Notes: generated from the sequence alone by a model not told the origin. Shown: positions 1-9,365, counted from the stretch's first letter. The stretch is DNA of 64,000 bases from Pyrococcus sp. ST04 (GCF_000263735.1 NC_017946.1:1591348-1655347); one strand, 5' to 3'. Made by a program: numbers and translations.

Positions 1-5
1 CTTAT

Positions 6-65
6 CTATGTATATTGGCGTGGCATCACCAATCCCCGCAGATAAGTTGAACAAGAATATAAAAC
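6..65 (-). promoter_or_regulatory. Promoter and leader element for the gene after aroC
   Basis: Downstream of aroC, reading on the minus strand, there is a TATA-like stretch (plus-strand AATATAAAAC, 56-65). About 30 bases further on is a 25-bp element (6-30) that matches 23 of 25 positions of the element at 15462-15486 in the leader of the aromatic operon. Its core is TTGGCGTGGCATCACC (15-30). CTTATCT at 1-7 and AGATAAG at 40-46 form a perfect inverted repeat around it. The spacing from TATA box to element is similar at both places, so I infer a shared regulatory site. The gene it would control lies outside the window. Confidence 0.5.
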
Positions 66-78
66 AATTTGGCCAGGA

Positions 79-1152
79 TCACATGTCCATAAAACTTTCC
101 CAAGATTTCCTAATGAGAAGATGATCTGCCAAGACAAATGACATCATAGCTTCAACTACTGGCAGGGCTTTTGGAACTATGCATGAGTCAAACCTACCTC
201 TAAGCTTTATTTCAACCTCCTTCATTTTCTCAAGGTCTACAGTCCTCTGGGGAAGATAAATTGAGGGGGTAGGTTTGAAGGCGATTCTAGCAACTATCGG
301 CATTCCAGTCGTTATTCCTCCCAATATTCCCCCATGATTATTAGTTTCAGTGACGACCTTACCGTCTTTTATAACAAATGGATCGTTAACTTCACTTCCT
401 CTTTTTTCAGCAAATTTAAAGCCCAAGCCAAACTCAACGCCCTTAACGGCAGGTATCCTGAAGAATGCCGATGCCAAATCGGCTTCTATGTCTTCATCGT
501 GAGGACCCCCTAAACCCGGAGGAACGTTGATTGCAACAACTTCAACGACCCCACCGATACTGTCTCCAGCCTTTCTGACACTTTCCATTTCTTCAAGCAT
601 CTTTTGAAAGGCTTCCTCATCCGGACAGTAAGGGTTAGGAGATGAGAATATTTCAGAAATCTCTACCTCCCTAGCTTCCACTCTCCCTATCCTTTTTATG
701 TAAGCCTTTACCTTTATCCCATACTTCTCGAGGATCTTCTTAGCAAAGTATCCAGCTATAACGATGCCCACCGTGAGTCTTCCCGAAAAGTACCCCCCAC
801 CCCTATAGTCGTTGAAGCCAAAGTACTTGAGTTTAGCAGGATAATCGGCATGACCTGGCCTCGGAGTGTTCTTTATCTCCTCATAATATGAGGAATCAAC
901 ATCCTTATTCCATACAACGACTGCAATTGGCGTCCCAGTTGTGTAACCCCTAAAAATCCCAGAAATTATCATCGGCTCATCTGGTTCCTTTCTCTTCGTT
1001 GAGAATCTCTGAATGCCTTTTCTCCTCTCCAGCTCTTTCTTGATCTCTTGAACATTGACCCTAATTCCGGGGGGGATGCCCTCAATTAAAACCCCAACAC
1101 CCTTACCATGGCTTTCCCCAAAGAGCGTGAAGCTTAGTATCCTTCCCTTCAT
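79..1152 (-). CDS. aroC: Chorismate synthase
   Basis: Last step of the shikimate pathway: converts EPSP to chorismate using reduced FMN without net redox change. The 357-residue length is normal. The family signatures FGESHG (residues 11-16), RPGHAD (about 98) and the YRGGG..SGR segment (about 116) are present. The start ATG has a ribosome site GAGGGTG and overlaps the aroA stop by four bases, so the two genes are translationally coupled and expressed as one unit aroA-aroC. Cytoplasmic. The identification is secure. Confidence 0.97.
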   Translation of the reverse strand: MKGRILSFTLFGESHGKGVGVLIEGIPPGIRVNVQEIKKELERRKGIQRFSTKRKEPDEPMIISGIFRGYTTGTPIAVVVWNKDVDSSYYEEIKNTPRPGHADYPAKLKYFGFNDYRGGGYFSGRLTVGIVIAGYFAKKILEKYGIKVKAYIKRIGRVEAREVEISEIFSSPNPYCPDEEAFQKMLEEMESVRKAGDSIGGVVEVVAINVPPGLGGPHDEDIEADLASAFFRIPAVKGVEFGLGFKFAEKRGSEVNDPFVIKDGKVVTETNNHGGILGGITTGMPIVARIAFKPTPSIYLPQRTVDLEKMKEVEIKLRGRFDSCIVPKALPVVEAMMSFVLADHLLIRKSWESFMDM

Positions 1153-2357
1153 TGAGACACCCTCCTCAAATCCTCAAAAAAGCCAGGATAGGATTTATTT
1201 ACAACATTGGGATCAGGTATTACAACTCCCTTTTCAGATCCTAATGCTAGAATTGCCATTGCCATTGCTATCCTGTGATCCCCAAATGTTTCTACTCTAC
1301 CTCCTTTTGGTCTCCCACCATTAATTTCAAGGCCATTGGGAAGCTCTCTGACATTAACTCCAACTTTTGAGAGATTGAATGCCATTGCCCTAACTCTATC
1401 ACTCTCCTTCAGCCTAAGCTGTTTACCAGTTATAATGCTCCTTCCGGGAATATAAGAAGCTAGGACAGAGAGTATTGGAAATAAGTCTGGAAAATTAGAG
1501 CAATCGACTGAAAAAGGTCTGAGTTCGCCTTTTTCTACCTCAACATAATCTTTCCCTACTCGAACTTTCGCTCCAACTTTCCTGAGAATTTCAATGATCT
1601 TCATGTCAGCTTGCACATCATCGGAATGAAGGTTCTCAACCCTAACTCTCCCAAATAAAGCCCCTGCAATAAGAAAGAATGCCGCCGATGAGTAATCCCC
1701 TGGAACCCTAAACTTTGAACCCCTAACTCCTGGCTCTATTTCGAATGTATTCTCAAATACCCTAAACTTCACACCAAACGCCTTCATTGTTCTGAGTGTC
1801 ATATCTATGTACGGCCTAGAGACAGGATTTAGGGCTGTGATTTTCAATCCAGCCCTTGAACCCAGTAGGAGGAGAGCCGTTACAAACTGTGATGACTTTG
1901 AGGCATTAACAACAACTTCATGTTTGCTTAGTCCTCTCCCCCCATAAACTTTAACAGGCAATGTTTTTCCATAAACTTTAACCCCCATTGAAGATAATGC
2001 CTTAACTAAGTCCTCCATCGGCCTCTCCTTAAGTCGGCCTCTCCCCTCCACAATACTTATGCCATCTGCAAGTGACGATATTGCCACTGTTATTCTAGCC
2101 GTCGTACCTGATTCTCTGACAAAGAAGTAATTTGGTCTGAGCTTCTCGGGAGGAATAACAATAGAATCTATAAAATCTGCTCCAAACCCCCTAATTACAT
2201 TGATTGTAGCAAGTGTGTCATCACTGATCAGAGGATTTATTATCTTACTTTCTCTTTCAGCTAGTAATGCCAAAAAGAAAGCCCTATGCGTGTAACTCTT
2301 CGAGGGAGGTGCACTTATTTTACCCTCCACATTATTCGCTGGTTCAATTTTCAACAT
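1149..2357 (-). CDS. aroA: 3-phosphoshikimate 1-carboxyvinyltransferase (EPSP synthase)
   Basis: Condenses shikimate 3-phosphate with phosphoenolpyruvate. At 402 residues it is slightly shorter than bacterial homologues, as usual in archaea. Visible motifs are PPSKSYTHR near residue 17 (substrate-binding Lys-Ser), RESGTTAR (phosphate/PEP loop), LKESDRVRAM and the C-terminal DHRIAMAMAI signature. A TATA-like sequence (plus 2378-2388, TTTTATTTTAT) lies only about 25 bases before the ATG, which suggests a leaderless or nearly leaderless transcript. First gene of the aroA-aroC unit, divergent from the DUF257 pair. Confidence 0.97.
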   Translation of the reverse strand: MLKIEPANNVEGKISAPPSKSYTHRAFFLALLAERESKIINPLISDDTLATINVIRGFGADFIDSIVIPPEKLRPNYFFVRESGTTARITVAISSLADGISIVEGRGRLKERPMEDLVKALSSMGVKVYGKTLPVKVYGGRGLSKHEVVVNASKSSQFVTALLLLGSRAGLKITALNPVSRPYIDMTLRTMKAFGVKFRVFENTFEIEPGVRGSKFRVPGDYSSAAFFLIAGALFGRVRVENLHSDDVQADMKIIEILRKVGAKVRVGKDYVEVEKGELRPFSVDCSNFPDLFPILSVLASYIPGRSIITGKQLRLKESDRVRAMAFNLSKVGVNVRELPNGLEINGGRPKGGRVETFGDHRIAMAMAILALGSEKGVVIPDPNVVNKSYPGFFEDLRRVSQ

Positions 2358-2438
2358 GGATGCATAATGAAAGTTTTATTTTATCACGTTTTAGCTAGGT
2401 GAACATAGCCTAAAGTTCGTCCATATAATTGGAAAGCA

Positions 2439-2448
2439 TTTAAATATA
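2439..2448 (+). promoter_or_regulatory. TATA box of the DUF257/alcohol dehydrogenase unit
   Basis: TTTAAATATA lies 29 bases before a GAGGAGAG ribosome site and 38 bases before the ATG at 2477, the normal archaeal layout. It would drive the three plus-strand genes up to 4685, which are spaced by 0-11 bases. Confidence 0.6.
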
Positions 2449-2476
2449 TTCAACAAAGAAATAATGAGGAGAGACC

Positions 2477-3073
2477 ATGAAGATAAGGAGTTTTTTAGAA
2501 GATATAAAGCAGGGAATAGTACTTATAGAATATTTTCCCCCAGATCATCCAGAGAAAGTGCTGTATGAGCTTCTAACATACTTCAAAGATAAAAACATTC
2601 GCCCATTGCTGATAGACATTAGGGATACTTTGCACGTATTCCTACAACAACTGAAGCTCCAAGGGATAGACATCGATGCAGAGGGTTACCCAACAATAAA
2701 AGAGGGAGGAAAAGTAAAGATAGGAAAGATCATTGGAAGTATTAACGTGTTTGAGGATTTTGAACATCATCTAGGAAAATATTTACAATTATGCAGGGAT
2801 GTACCGGATGAGATAAAGAAAGTTACAATAGTTCTTGGCATAAACAAGTTCCTTGACCAAATAAACCAAAATTATAGCATTGTAGAGAGATACTTTGAAG
2901 TTATAGGAAGAAGACACCTCGAAGATTACGATAGACTAGTCTTTATCTTCATAAATGTGGCTGCATCTTCCCAGTATTTCTTGAAGTCATTTGAAGAATA
3001 TTCAGACTACGTCGTTAGAGTAACTAAGGGAGGAGAATTTATACTTCAAAAGATTCCGGGGGGAGAAACATGA
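2477..3073 (+). CDS. DUF257 family protein, first of a tandem pair
   Basis: 198 residues, soluble, no signal or membrane segment. It resembles the DUF257 family, known essentially from Pyrococcus and Thermococcus, of unknown function; its alpha/beta pattern (hydrophobic strands at about residues 13-19, 42-48 and 115-121) suggests a RecA/KaiC-like fold. I see no clear Walker A motif, so ATP binding is doubtful. Its stop overlaps the start of the next DUF257 gene by four bases (ATGA), so the pair is probably made together and may form a heterodimer. The partner is clearly a diverged paralogue. Function not recognised. Confidence 0.75.
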   Translation: MKIRSFLEDIKQGIVLIEYFPPDHPEKVLYELLTYFKDKNIRPLLIDIRDTLHVFLQQLKLQGIDIDAEGYPTIKEGGKVKIGKIIGSINVFEDFEHHLGKYLQLCRDVPDEIKKVTIVLGINKFLDQINQNYSIVERYFEVIGRRHLEDYDRLVFIFINVAASSQYFLKSFEEYSDYVVRVTKGGEFILQKIPGGET

Positions 3074-3684
3074 ATATTTCAGAAATATTAAATTCAATAA
3101 ATCCTGGGGAAATTGTTCTAATAGAGCACACTTCCCTCTCACCCTATCCTATAGTATTCTCAGAGGTTCTCAAGAATAGCAAAAATACATTGATAATTGA
3201 TTTTCTTGACTCAAGCCTCTACGTTATAAGATGGCTCAAATTTGCTGGTTATGAGATCCCAGAGAAATTAAAAAGAATCAAGATAGGTGGAACGTCAAAA
3301 TGGGGAAATGTAATAGCAGAGATAGACCCGTACAAAGATCCACTTGTTCTAGTGACGAAGTTCATAACCGAAATTATGAAGGTATACAAGGAGAACCCGA
3401 ATACCACAACGATAGTCCTAAATCATGAGAAGTTACTTGGTTTGTACAACTATGACCAGTACCTTGTCCTGGAAGTTCTCTCTATCCCCACAAGCCTAAT
3501 TGGGAATCCTCTTAGAAGAGCATTCGTGTTTATGAATTATGAACTTACAGAACCAAAATATCTGGCCCTCTTTGAAGAAGTGGCAACGAGAGTTATAAGA
3601 ATCGGAAATAAAGGAGAAGTAAAGATTATAAAATCGATAAGACCTGAAGAAGAGGACATAGTCTTCAAGCTCCAATTGTTGTAG
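3070..3684 (+). CDS. DUF257 family protein, second of a tandem pair
   Basis: 204 residues, paralogous to the preceding gene: same opening pattern (GEIVLIEH matching GIVLIEYF), same central block with conserved Ile-Gly, and the same closing VxRxxKxGExxI segment. No catalytic motif is obvious. It is followed after 11 bases by a zinc alcohol dehydrogenase, so the three may be one transcript, although a functional link is only inferred from spacing. Confidence 0.75.
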   Translation: MNISEILNSINPGEIVLIEHTSLSPYPIVFSEVLKNSKNTLIIDFLDSSLYVIRWLKFAGYEIPEKLKRIKIGGTSKWGNVIAEIDPYKDPLVLVTKFITEIMKVYKENPNTTTIVLNHEKLLGLYNYDQYLVLEVLSIPTSLIGNPLRRAFVFMNYELTEPKYLALFEEVATRVIRIGNKGEVKIIKSIRPEEEDIVFKLQLL

Positions 3685-3695
3685 GTGAGAAAGTT

Positions 3696-4685
3696 ATGAA
3701 AGCATTAGTTCTCCATGGTCCTGGAGATATAAGGCTTGAGGAAGTTGAAGATCCCAGCATCACTAAAAATTGGGTGAAAATCAAGGTGAAAAGAGTTGGT
3801 ATTTGCGGAACCGATAAGGCTTTCTACAAAGGAACGTACAAGCCACTTAGGCTCCCCATAATTCCAGGCCATGAGATTTCTGGAGTTATTAAAGAGGCAC
3901 CCCCAGAGTTTGAACATCTACTTGGAATGAGAGTCACAACTGAAATCAATGTTAATTGTGGAAAATGCTGGTACTGCAAGCATGGAATGCCCACTCACTG
4001 TCCATATAGAGAGACAATAGGAATTAGCATCAACGGGGGAATGGCGGAATACATGATAACTAGTGTTGACTTGCTACATTCCATAGAGGGACTGTCATGG
4101 GAAGAAGGTGCGATGGTCGAGCCATTAGCAGCCGTTGTTGAGATGATTGAAATGGAAAACGTAAAGCCTTCCGCAAACGTCGCTGTTATTGGTATAGGAA
4201 CTATAGGAATACTCTCCATGCAATTACTTAGTCTTATAACACCAAATGTTATCGCCATAGCCAGAGAGGACTCACCAAAGAGGAGAATAGCAGAGAAGTT
4301 CGGTGAAGTTTTAACGTTTGAGGAGGCCAAGAAGTGGATTAAGGAAAAGACTCCAGAAGGTCAAGGGTTTGACTATGTCGTAGAAGCAACTGGAAGCTCC
4401 CAGGGGCTTGAAATGGCGCTAGAACTTGTTAGACCTAGAGGAGTAATAGCAGCAAAATCAACCCATGGAAGCCCAGTAACATTCAACTATACCATGATGG
4501 TCGTTAAAGAGGCCAGGATAGTAGGTAGCAGATGTGGACCATTTGACAAAGCAATAACATTAATAAAGAGCGGAAAAATTGACGTTAGTTCACTGATAAC
4601 ATCAAAGTATAAACTTAATGAGGGAGTTAAAGCATTTGAAAAAAGCTTTGATAGGAAAGAAATAAAAATCCAGCTTATTCCTTGA
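3696..4685 (+). CDS. Zinc-dependent medium-chain alcohol/polyol dehydrogenase
   Basis: 329-residue MDR enzyme: GroES-like catalytic domain followed by a Rossmann NAD(P) domain. Catalytic zinc ligands appear in GICGTDK (about residue 37) and GHE (about 60). The structural zinc cluster CGKCWYCKHGMPTHC (about 89-103) has four cysteines. The nucleotide motif is VIGIGTIG near residue 170. The family includes threonine, sorbitol and glucose dehydrogenases; the exact substrate cannot be read from sequence. Start chosen at ATG with GGTGAGAAAGTT before it. Its end overlaps the convergent permease gene by 11 bases. Confidence 0.88.
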   Translation: MKALVLHGPGDIRLEEVEDPSITKNWVKIKVKRVGICGTDKAFYKGTYKPLRLPIIPGHEISGVIKEAPPEFEHLLGMRVTTEINVNCGKCWYCKHGMPTHCPYRETIGISINGGMAEYMITSVDLLHSIEGLSWEEGAMVEPLAAVVEMIEMENVKPSANVAVIGIGTIGILSMQLLSLITPNVIAIAREDSPKRRIAEKFGEVLTFEEAKKWIKEKTPEGQGFDYVVEATGSSQGLEMALELVRPRGVIAAKSTHGSPVTFNYTMMVVKEARIVGSRCGPFDKAITLIKSGKIDVSSLITSKYKLNEGVKAFEKSFDRKEIKIQLIP

Positions 4686-5583
4686 TGTAAGGCTTTCCTA
4701 GAGCCCTTGGCATTTTCACTTTCTTCATTATTATTGACACGATTATCAACGTTGCAAGATAAGGAATTGTCCTGAACAAGTTTGATTCGGCCGTTATTAT
4801 TCTTCCAGTCATCTCTTGTAATTTTATTGGAATATATATCGAGAGACCATCAAAGAATCCAAAAAGAGCACCACCAATAATTGCCATTAGTGGATTCCAA
4901 TTGCTGAACGCCACATTCGCTAATGCTATAAATCCTCTTCCGGCGGATATGAACTTCGTAAACTGACCGAGCCATCCAACGACCAAATATGAACCAGCCA
5001 AACCAGTCAAGGCACCACCAAAGACTGTTGCATAGAACCTTGTTCTATGAACATTTACTCCCATTGCCTCTGCAGCTCTTGGGTCTTCACCGCAAGCCCT
5101 AAGCTTAAGCCCTCCTGGAGTTTTATAAAGCCACCACCAAGAGACTATTCCAATTGCGATTGCAACTATCGTTAACGGAGAAAATGTCAGGGGGCCGATA
5201 ATTATCATGGATATCTTGTTTACAGGCGGCGAGGAGCCATGGCTCTTCCATAGGGCCACAAGGGAAAGGAGACTTATTCCATATGCGAAGGAATTAAATC
5301 CAACTCCCGCAATTATCTGATCCCCATTAAGGTAAACACTTAAGAATCCATGAAGAGCTCCAGAGAGTATTCCAACAATTATCCCCACCAACAGCCCCAG
5401 ATAGGGATTTCCAGTATAAAAGGTGACCACAGATGATGTGAATGCGGAAAGGATTAAAATACCTTCTAATCCTATATTTACCACACCAGATTTTTCTGTT
5501 ATTATCTCCCCAACAGCTGCAAGGGTTAGAGGAACCATAGAGATCAGTGTGTTTGAAATTATTGTAAAAATATCCTCGATCAT
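4675..5583 (-). CDS. Nucleoside-type ABC transporter permease, second subunit
   Basis: 302 residues with about eight hydrophobic segments, of the branched-chain/ribose permease superfamily, subgroup partnered with BmpA-type binding proteins (YufQ-like). The segment EKSGVVNIGLEGIL near residue 30 is typical of this subgroup. Its start overlaps the stop of the first permease by four bases (ATGA). Together with the neighbouring permease, ATPase and lipoprotein it forms a complete importer, most likely for purine nucleosides by analogy with characterised BmpA/PnrA systems. Confidence 0.85.
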   Translation of the reverse strand: MIEDIFTIISNTLISMVPLTLAAVGEIITEKSGVVNIGLEGILILSAFTSSVVTFYTGNPYLGLLVGIIVGILSGALHGFLSVYLNGDQIIAGVGFNSFAYGISLLSLVALWKSHGSSPPVNKISMIIIGPLTFSPLTIVAIAIGIVSWWWLYKTPGGLKLRACGEDPRAAEAMGVNVHRTRFYATVFGGALTGLAGSYLVVGWLGQFTKFISAGRGFIALANVAFSNWNPLMAIIGGALFGFFDGLSIYIPIKLQEMTGRIITAESNLFRTIPYLATLIIVSIIMKKVKMPRALGKPYIKE

Positions 5584-6572
5584 TTCCTACCCTCCTTAAT
5601 TCTTCTTATGATTTCCCTATAAGCATAAGGAACGGCAAGAGCCAGAACTATAACTCCGATGAGGGTATCTGCAAGCTCCGGAGGAGCACCGGTTTTTAGC
5701 TCGACCCACTGCCCACCTATCAGAAGACCGGACATGAAAATTGATGAGAATATTATACCAATGGGATGATTTCTCCCAAGGAGTCCTATTCCTATTCCCA
5801 TGAACCCTACCCCATAAACGGTCGATAGCGTGTTATCTATACTATAGGTAATCCCCAAAACTAGCAGAGACCCACCTAAACCAGCTGATGCACCTCCAAG
5901 GAGCATTGAAAATATTGCAGATTTTCTCGGATCAAAGCCAGCATACTTTGCAGAGGCAGGGGATAATCCAGAAACTCGAAGCTTGTATCCAACATCAGTA
6001 AAGTACACTAGGAAGTAATAGAGCACTGCTACTAAAGTTGCTATTATAAAAATGCCCCCTATCCTTGCACTTTCGGGAACCGGGACAGATTCATAGGGAA
6101 TTTTTGGATTTGAGTATTTGGCCGTGATCAAGTATGCTAAAAGAAAGTAGAAAATCCAATTGATCATTATAGCCGTTATCACCTCGTTTATTCCCCTATA
6201 AACTCTAAGAGCTGCTATGAAGAACCCAAGAGCTGCTCCTGCTAAGATTCCCACAATTATCGCCAATAATGCATTCCCAGTATAGTAGGCAACGAGCAGG
6301 GAAGTAAAAGCCCCCACGTAAAGTTGACTCTCTCCCCCTATATTAAAGAACCCAGCTATTGCAGGGATTGAAAAGGCTAAACCCGTTAGCAGAAGAGGAG
6401 TTGCCTTGTTTAAGAGATAATCAGTATTTCCATATCCATATTTGAAGAGTATCCCATAGACCTCAAAGGGATTATAGCCGAGAACAACTAGTGCGATAAA
6501 CCCAATTGCAAATGCTATCACTAGGGACATTGCTATCTCAAATACCCCTTCTAACCTAACACCTCTAGGCAT
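5580..6572 (-). CDS. Nucleoside-type ABC transporter permease, first subunit
   Basis: About 330 residues with some ten hydrophobic stretches, YufP-like, the usual partner of a BmpA-type system. FNIGGESQLYVGA near residue 80 is the conserved loop of this group. An upstream GTG at 6581 is possible, but ATG at 6572 is preferred because GGGTGGTG precedes it. The start overlaps the ATPase stop by eight bases. Confidence 0.85.
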   Translation of the reverse strand: MPRGVRLEGVFEIAMSLVIAFAIGFIALVVLGYNPFEVYGILFKYGYGNTDYLLNKATPLLLTGLAFSIPAIAGFFNIGGESQLYVGAFTSLLVAYYTGNALLAIIVGILAGAALGFFIAALRVYRGINEVITAIMINWIFYFLLAYLITAKYSNPKIPYESVPVPESARIGGIFIIATLVAVLYYFLVYFTDVGYKLRVSGLSPASAKYAGFDPRKSAIFSMLLGGASAGLGGSLLVLGITYSIDNTLSTVYGVGFMGIGIGLLGRNHPIGIIFSSIFMSGLLIGGQWVELKTGAPPELADTLIGVIVLALAVPYAYREIIRRIKEGRK

Positions 6573-8061
6573 TGACACCACCCATTAAGAGGCCTAACCT
6601 TTCTACGGTAAATTCCTCAGGTTTTCCTATGGCCATAATCTTCCCCTCATATATAACGGCAATCCTATCACTTAGCTGGAGTATCTCATCCAAGTCTGTA
6701 GAAATCAATAGAACAGCCTTTCCTTTATCCCTCAACGAAACCAAGGTTCTTCTTATGAATTCAGTCGCTCCGATGTCTAAACCTTGGGTAGGTTCGGAAA
6801 CTATGAAGACCTTTGGCTCTCTAACTATCTCCCTCCCCACCATAACCTTCTGCTGATTTCCTCCACTCAAATGCTTTATCGGTGTTTTTAGTGATGAAAC
6901 AACAACTTCAAACTCTTTGACTACCTTTCTCGCAACCTCCTCTGCTTTATTCCAACTTATTCTTCCAGCAGATGTTATGCTATCTAAATTTGTTAAAATT
7001 GAGTTTTCCACAACGTTCATCTCTGCTATAAGCCCAACTTTTCTTGAATCTGGAACGTAAGCAATTCCCAGCTTGTATCTCTCACTCGCTGACAAATTTG
7101 TAATGTCCTTTCCAAGAAGATATATTTTACCCTTCTCAACTTTTCTAATACCAGCCAAAACCTCTGCAAGCTCTTTCTGTCCATTTCCTTGAACTCCAGC
7201 TATTCCTAGAATCTCACCCTCTCTTAGCTCAAAGGATGCTCCCCTTACGGCCTCAACTCCCCGATCATCCCTGGCCCAGACATTTTCAACCTTCAGAACA
7301 ATTTCACCAGGATGTGCGGGCTTTTTCTCTATTTTCATCACGACTTCCCTTTGAACCATCATTCTTGCAAGATCTTTCTCGCTAACCTCGGCCGTTTTTA
7401 CAGTTCCAACGACTTTTCCTCTTCTAAGAACCGTGACTTTGTCAGTTATCTCTTTGACTTCCTTGAGCTTGTGGGTTATAAAGATAGTCGTTATTCCTTT
7501 TTCCTTTAAAGATCTCAAGGTCTTGAAAAGTTCCTCAACTTCTATTGGAGTTAAGACAGAAGTAGGCTCGTCAAGAATCAATATCTTAGCGTTCTGCATG
7601 AGTGCTTTAATTATCTCTACCCTTTGCTGAACTCCCACAGGGAGATCTTCAACTACTTCATCCAAAGGGATAGAGAGACCCGTTTCTTTCATTTTCTCTT
7701 CTGCTAATTTTCTAACTTCATTAAGGGTTATTTTTGGGTTTAATGGGAGCATGGCAAGGTAAAGATTTTCAAGAACAGTAAAAGTTGGGACAAGAGTAAA
7801 ATGCTGATACACCATTCCTATCCCATGTCTTATTGCATCCCACGGCCCAGAAAATTCGACTATCTTACCAAAAACCTTTATTGTTCCTTGAGTTGGTTTT
7901 ATTTCCCCATATAAGATTCTCATAAGAGTCGATTTTCCGGCTCCGTTCTCCCCAAGGAGTCCATGAATTTCACCCTCCTCAACAATGAAATCAACTCCTC
8001 TAAGTGCAACAACGCCATCGGGATAAACTTTGACTATCCCTTTCATTTCTACAGCGTTCAT
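6565..8061 (-). CDS. Nucleoside-type ABC transporter, double ATPase subunit
   Basis: Two fused ABC ATPase domains in one chain of 498 residues, as in RbsA/YufO-type importers. Walker A GENGAGKST is in the first half. The second half has the degenerate A loop GVQGNGQKE, signature LSGGNQQK and Walker B ending VSEPTQGLD. The reading frame opens further upstream, but ATG at 8061 has a good AAGGTG ribosome site and begins with the standard NAVEMKGIVKVYP; the longer start would overlap the lipoprotein stop. A TATA-like sequence just upstream could give it some independent transcription. Confidence 0.9.
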   Translation of the reverse strand: MNAVEMKGIVKVYPDGVVALRGVDFIVEEGEIHGLLGENGAGKSTLMRILYGEIKPTQGTIKVFGKIVEFSGPWDAIRHGIGMVYQHFTLVPTFTVLENLYLAMLPLNPKITLNEVRKLAEEKMKETGLSIPLDEVVEDLPVGVQQRVEIIKALMQNAKILILDEPTSVLTPIEVEELFKTLRSLKEKGITTIFITHKLKEVKEITDKVTVLRRGKVVGTVKTAEVSEKDLARMMVQREVVMKIEKKPAHPGEIVLKVENVWARDDRGVEAVRGASFELREGEILGIAGVQGNGQKELAEVLAGIRKVEKGKIYLLGKDITNLSASERYKLGIAYVPDSRKVGLIAEMNVVENSILTNLDSITSAGRISWNKAEEVARKVVKEFEVVVSSLKTPIKHLSGGNQQKVMVGREIVREPKVFIVSEPTQGLDIGATEFIRRTLVSLRDKGKAVLLISTDLDEILQLSDRIAVIYEGKIMAIGKPEEFTVERLGLLMGGVNA

Positions 8062-8153
8062 AATTAACACCTTGATAGTAGGGGAACAAAACCTAAATAA
8101 AAAGCTTTCACTAGAACACAACAAAATAAATAGGGTAGAAAAAAGAGGAGACA

Positions 8154-9365
8154 TCAGTCAACAGAGCCCTTTTCAAGGGCAGCATTGAGGTTGCCCTTTT
8201 GGAGTTCATTTATTATCTGTTCATACTCCTCATGAGTCTTAGGAGTCTTAAACACTATCTCCCCGTTCTTGATTTTTTCTGAGAGTTCGTTGACTATATC
8301 CCAGACATACGGCTTTATGTACTTCTCCCTCTGCTCCTTAACTATCTCCACAACCTGATCTGGGGTTAAATCCTTGAGCTTTCCTGCCTCTTTGGCAAAT
8401 TCTGCAAATTGTCTGACTCCATCAAGATCCCAATAGCCAACGCCGTTCTCCTTGAGGCCAAGTGTTATTATTCCCCCCTTCCACGTGTTGTCGACGACCA
8501 TCTTTATTGCATCGTAAACGGCCACATCGACTCTCTTCGCACCACTTATTGGAATATACTTAGGAGCATACCACTCTTGGCTAGCATCCTGACCCATTGC
8601 AAGGGCCTTTCCTTTACCCTGCTCATTCCAGTCCTTTACTGCATCGAACATTCCAACGTGAGTAAGGCCTGCAAGACCATAAATCACCTTAACTCCTTGC
8701 TGAAGAAGTTGCATTCCGGTGTTATAACCTACCTGTGTATCAGTAAATGTTCCCGTATACTGCCAGATGAGGGTTACTGGCTTTCCAGTCTTCTTCTCGA
8801 AATACTTTGCTCCGAAAAGATAACCTATGTGGAACTTCCAGAGTGGTGGAATGTCCATACCTGCAACGGCACCGATTTTATTTCCTCCAAGCTCATAAGC
8901 CATCCCAGAGGCTATGACCCCCATAAGAGCGGCAACTTCCTGCTCCCTGAAAAGAATGTCAACTTCATTATTCCTAACCTTTCCAGTAGTCGAGTCTATA
9001 AGAGCAAATTTCTGGTTAGGGTATTTATCGGCAACTTCGTCAAGAGGCTTGGTCCATAAGAAGCCTATGAGGACAAGTAAATCGTACTCTCCACTACTAG
9101 CTAGTTGCTCAAGGAGAGGCACCATGTCCTCGGGCTTCTTTGGTGTCATGTATTCAATCTCTACTCCAAGCTCCTTCTTAGCCCTTTCAGCTCCAAGATA
9201 TGCCATGTCATTAAAGCTTAGGTCACCTCTTCCTCCAACATCAAAGAGAATTGCAACCTTGACCTTCTTTTCCTGTGTCGCCGTTTGCGTTCCTCCTATA
9301 CACCCACTTACAATTGCCATGAAAACTAAAGCAACAACAGCAATTCCTACCTGAAGCCTTCTCAT
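8154..9365 (-). CDS. BmpA/PnrA-type substrate-binding lipoprotein
   Basis: 403 residues. An N-terminal signal with hydrophobic core ends in the lipobox VSGC (Cys 22), followed by a Gly/Thr/Gln-rich linker, so the protein is probably lipid-anchored on the outer face of the membrane. The rest matches the BmpA family of nucleoside-binding proteins (AILFDVGGRGDLSFNDMA near the start of the mature part). It is the first gene of the importer and about 90 bases before the ATPase. Family members bind purine nucleosides; that substrate is inferred. Confidence 0.88.
   Translation of the reverse strand: MRRLQVGIAVVALVFMAIVSGCIGGTQTATQEKKVKVAILFDVGGRGDLSFNDMAYLGAERAKKELGVEIEYMTPKKPEDMVPLLEQLASSGEYDLLVLIGFLWTKPLDEVADKYPNQKFALIDSTTGKVRNNEVDILFREQEVAALMGVIASGMAYELGGNKIGAVAGMDIPPLWKFHIGYLFGAKYFEKKTGKPVTLIWQYTGTFTDTQVGYNTGMQLLQQGVKVIYGLAGLTHVGMFDAVKDWNEQGKGKALAMGQDASQEWYAPKYIPISGAKRVDVAVYDAIKMVVDNTWKGGIITLGLKENGVGYWDLDGVRQFAEFAKEAGKLKDLTPDQVVEIVKEQREKYIKPYVWDIVNELSEKIKNGEIVFKTPKTHEEYEQIINELQKGNLNAALEKGSVD

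Noticed and set aside
2358-2476. Copy of the aromatic leader element before aroA
   Set aside because: No GGCATCACC core is present in this divergent promoter; TTATCACG alone is too weak a match.
8062-8154. Longer start of the ABC ATPase
   Set aside because: The 31 extra residues are hydrophobic and unlike the family, lack a ribosome site and cross the promoter region; ATG 8061 fits the family.
8409-9059. 216-codon open frame opposite bmpA
   Set aside because: Antisense shadow of a clear lipoprotein gene, no ribosome site, atypical Ser/Cys/His-rich composition.
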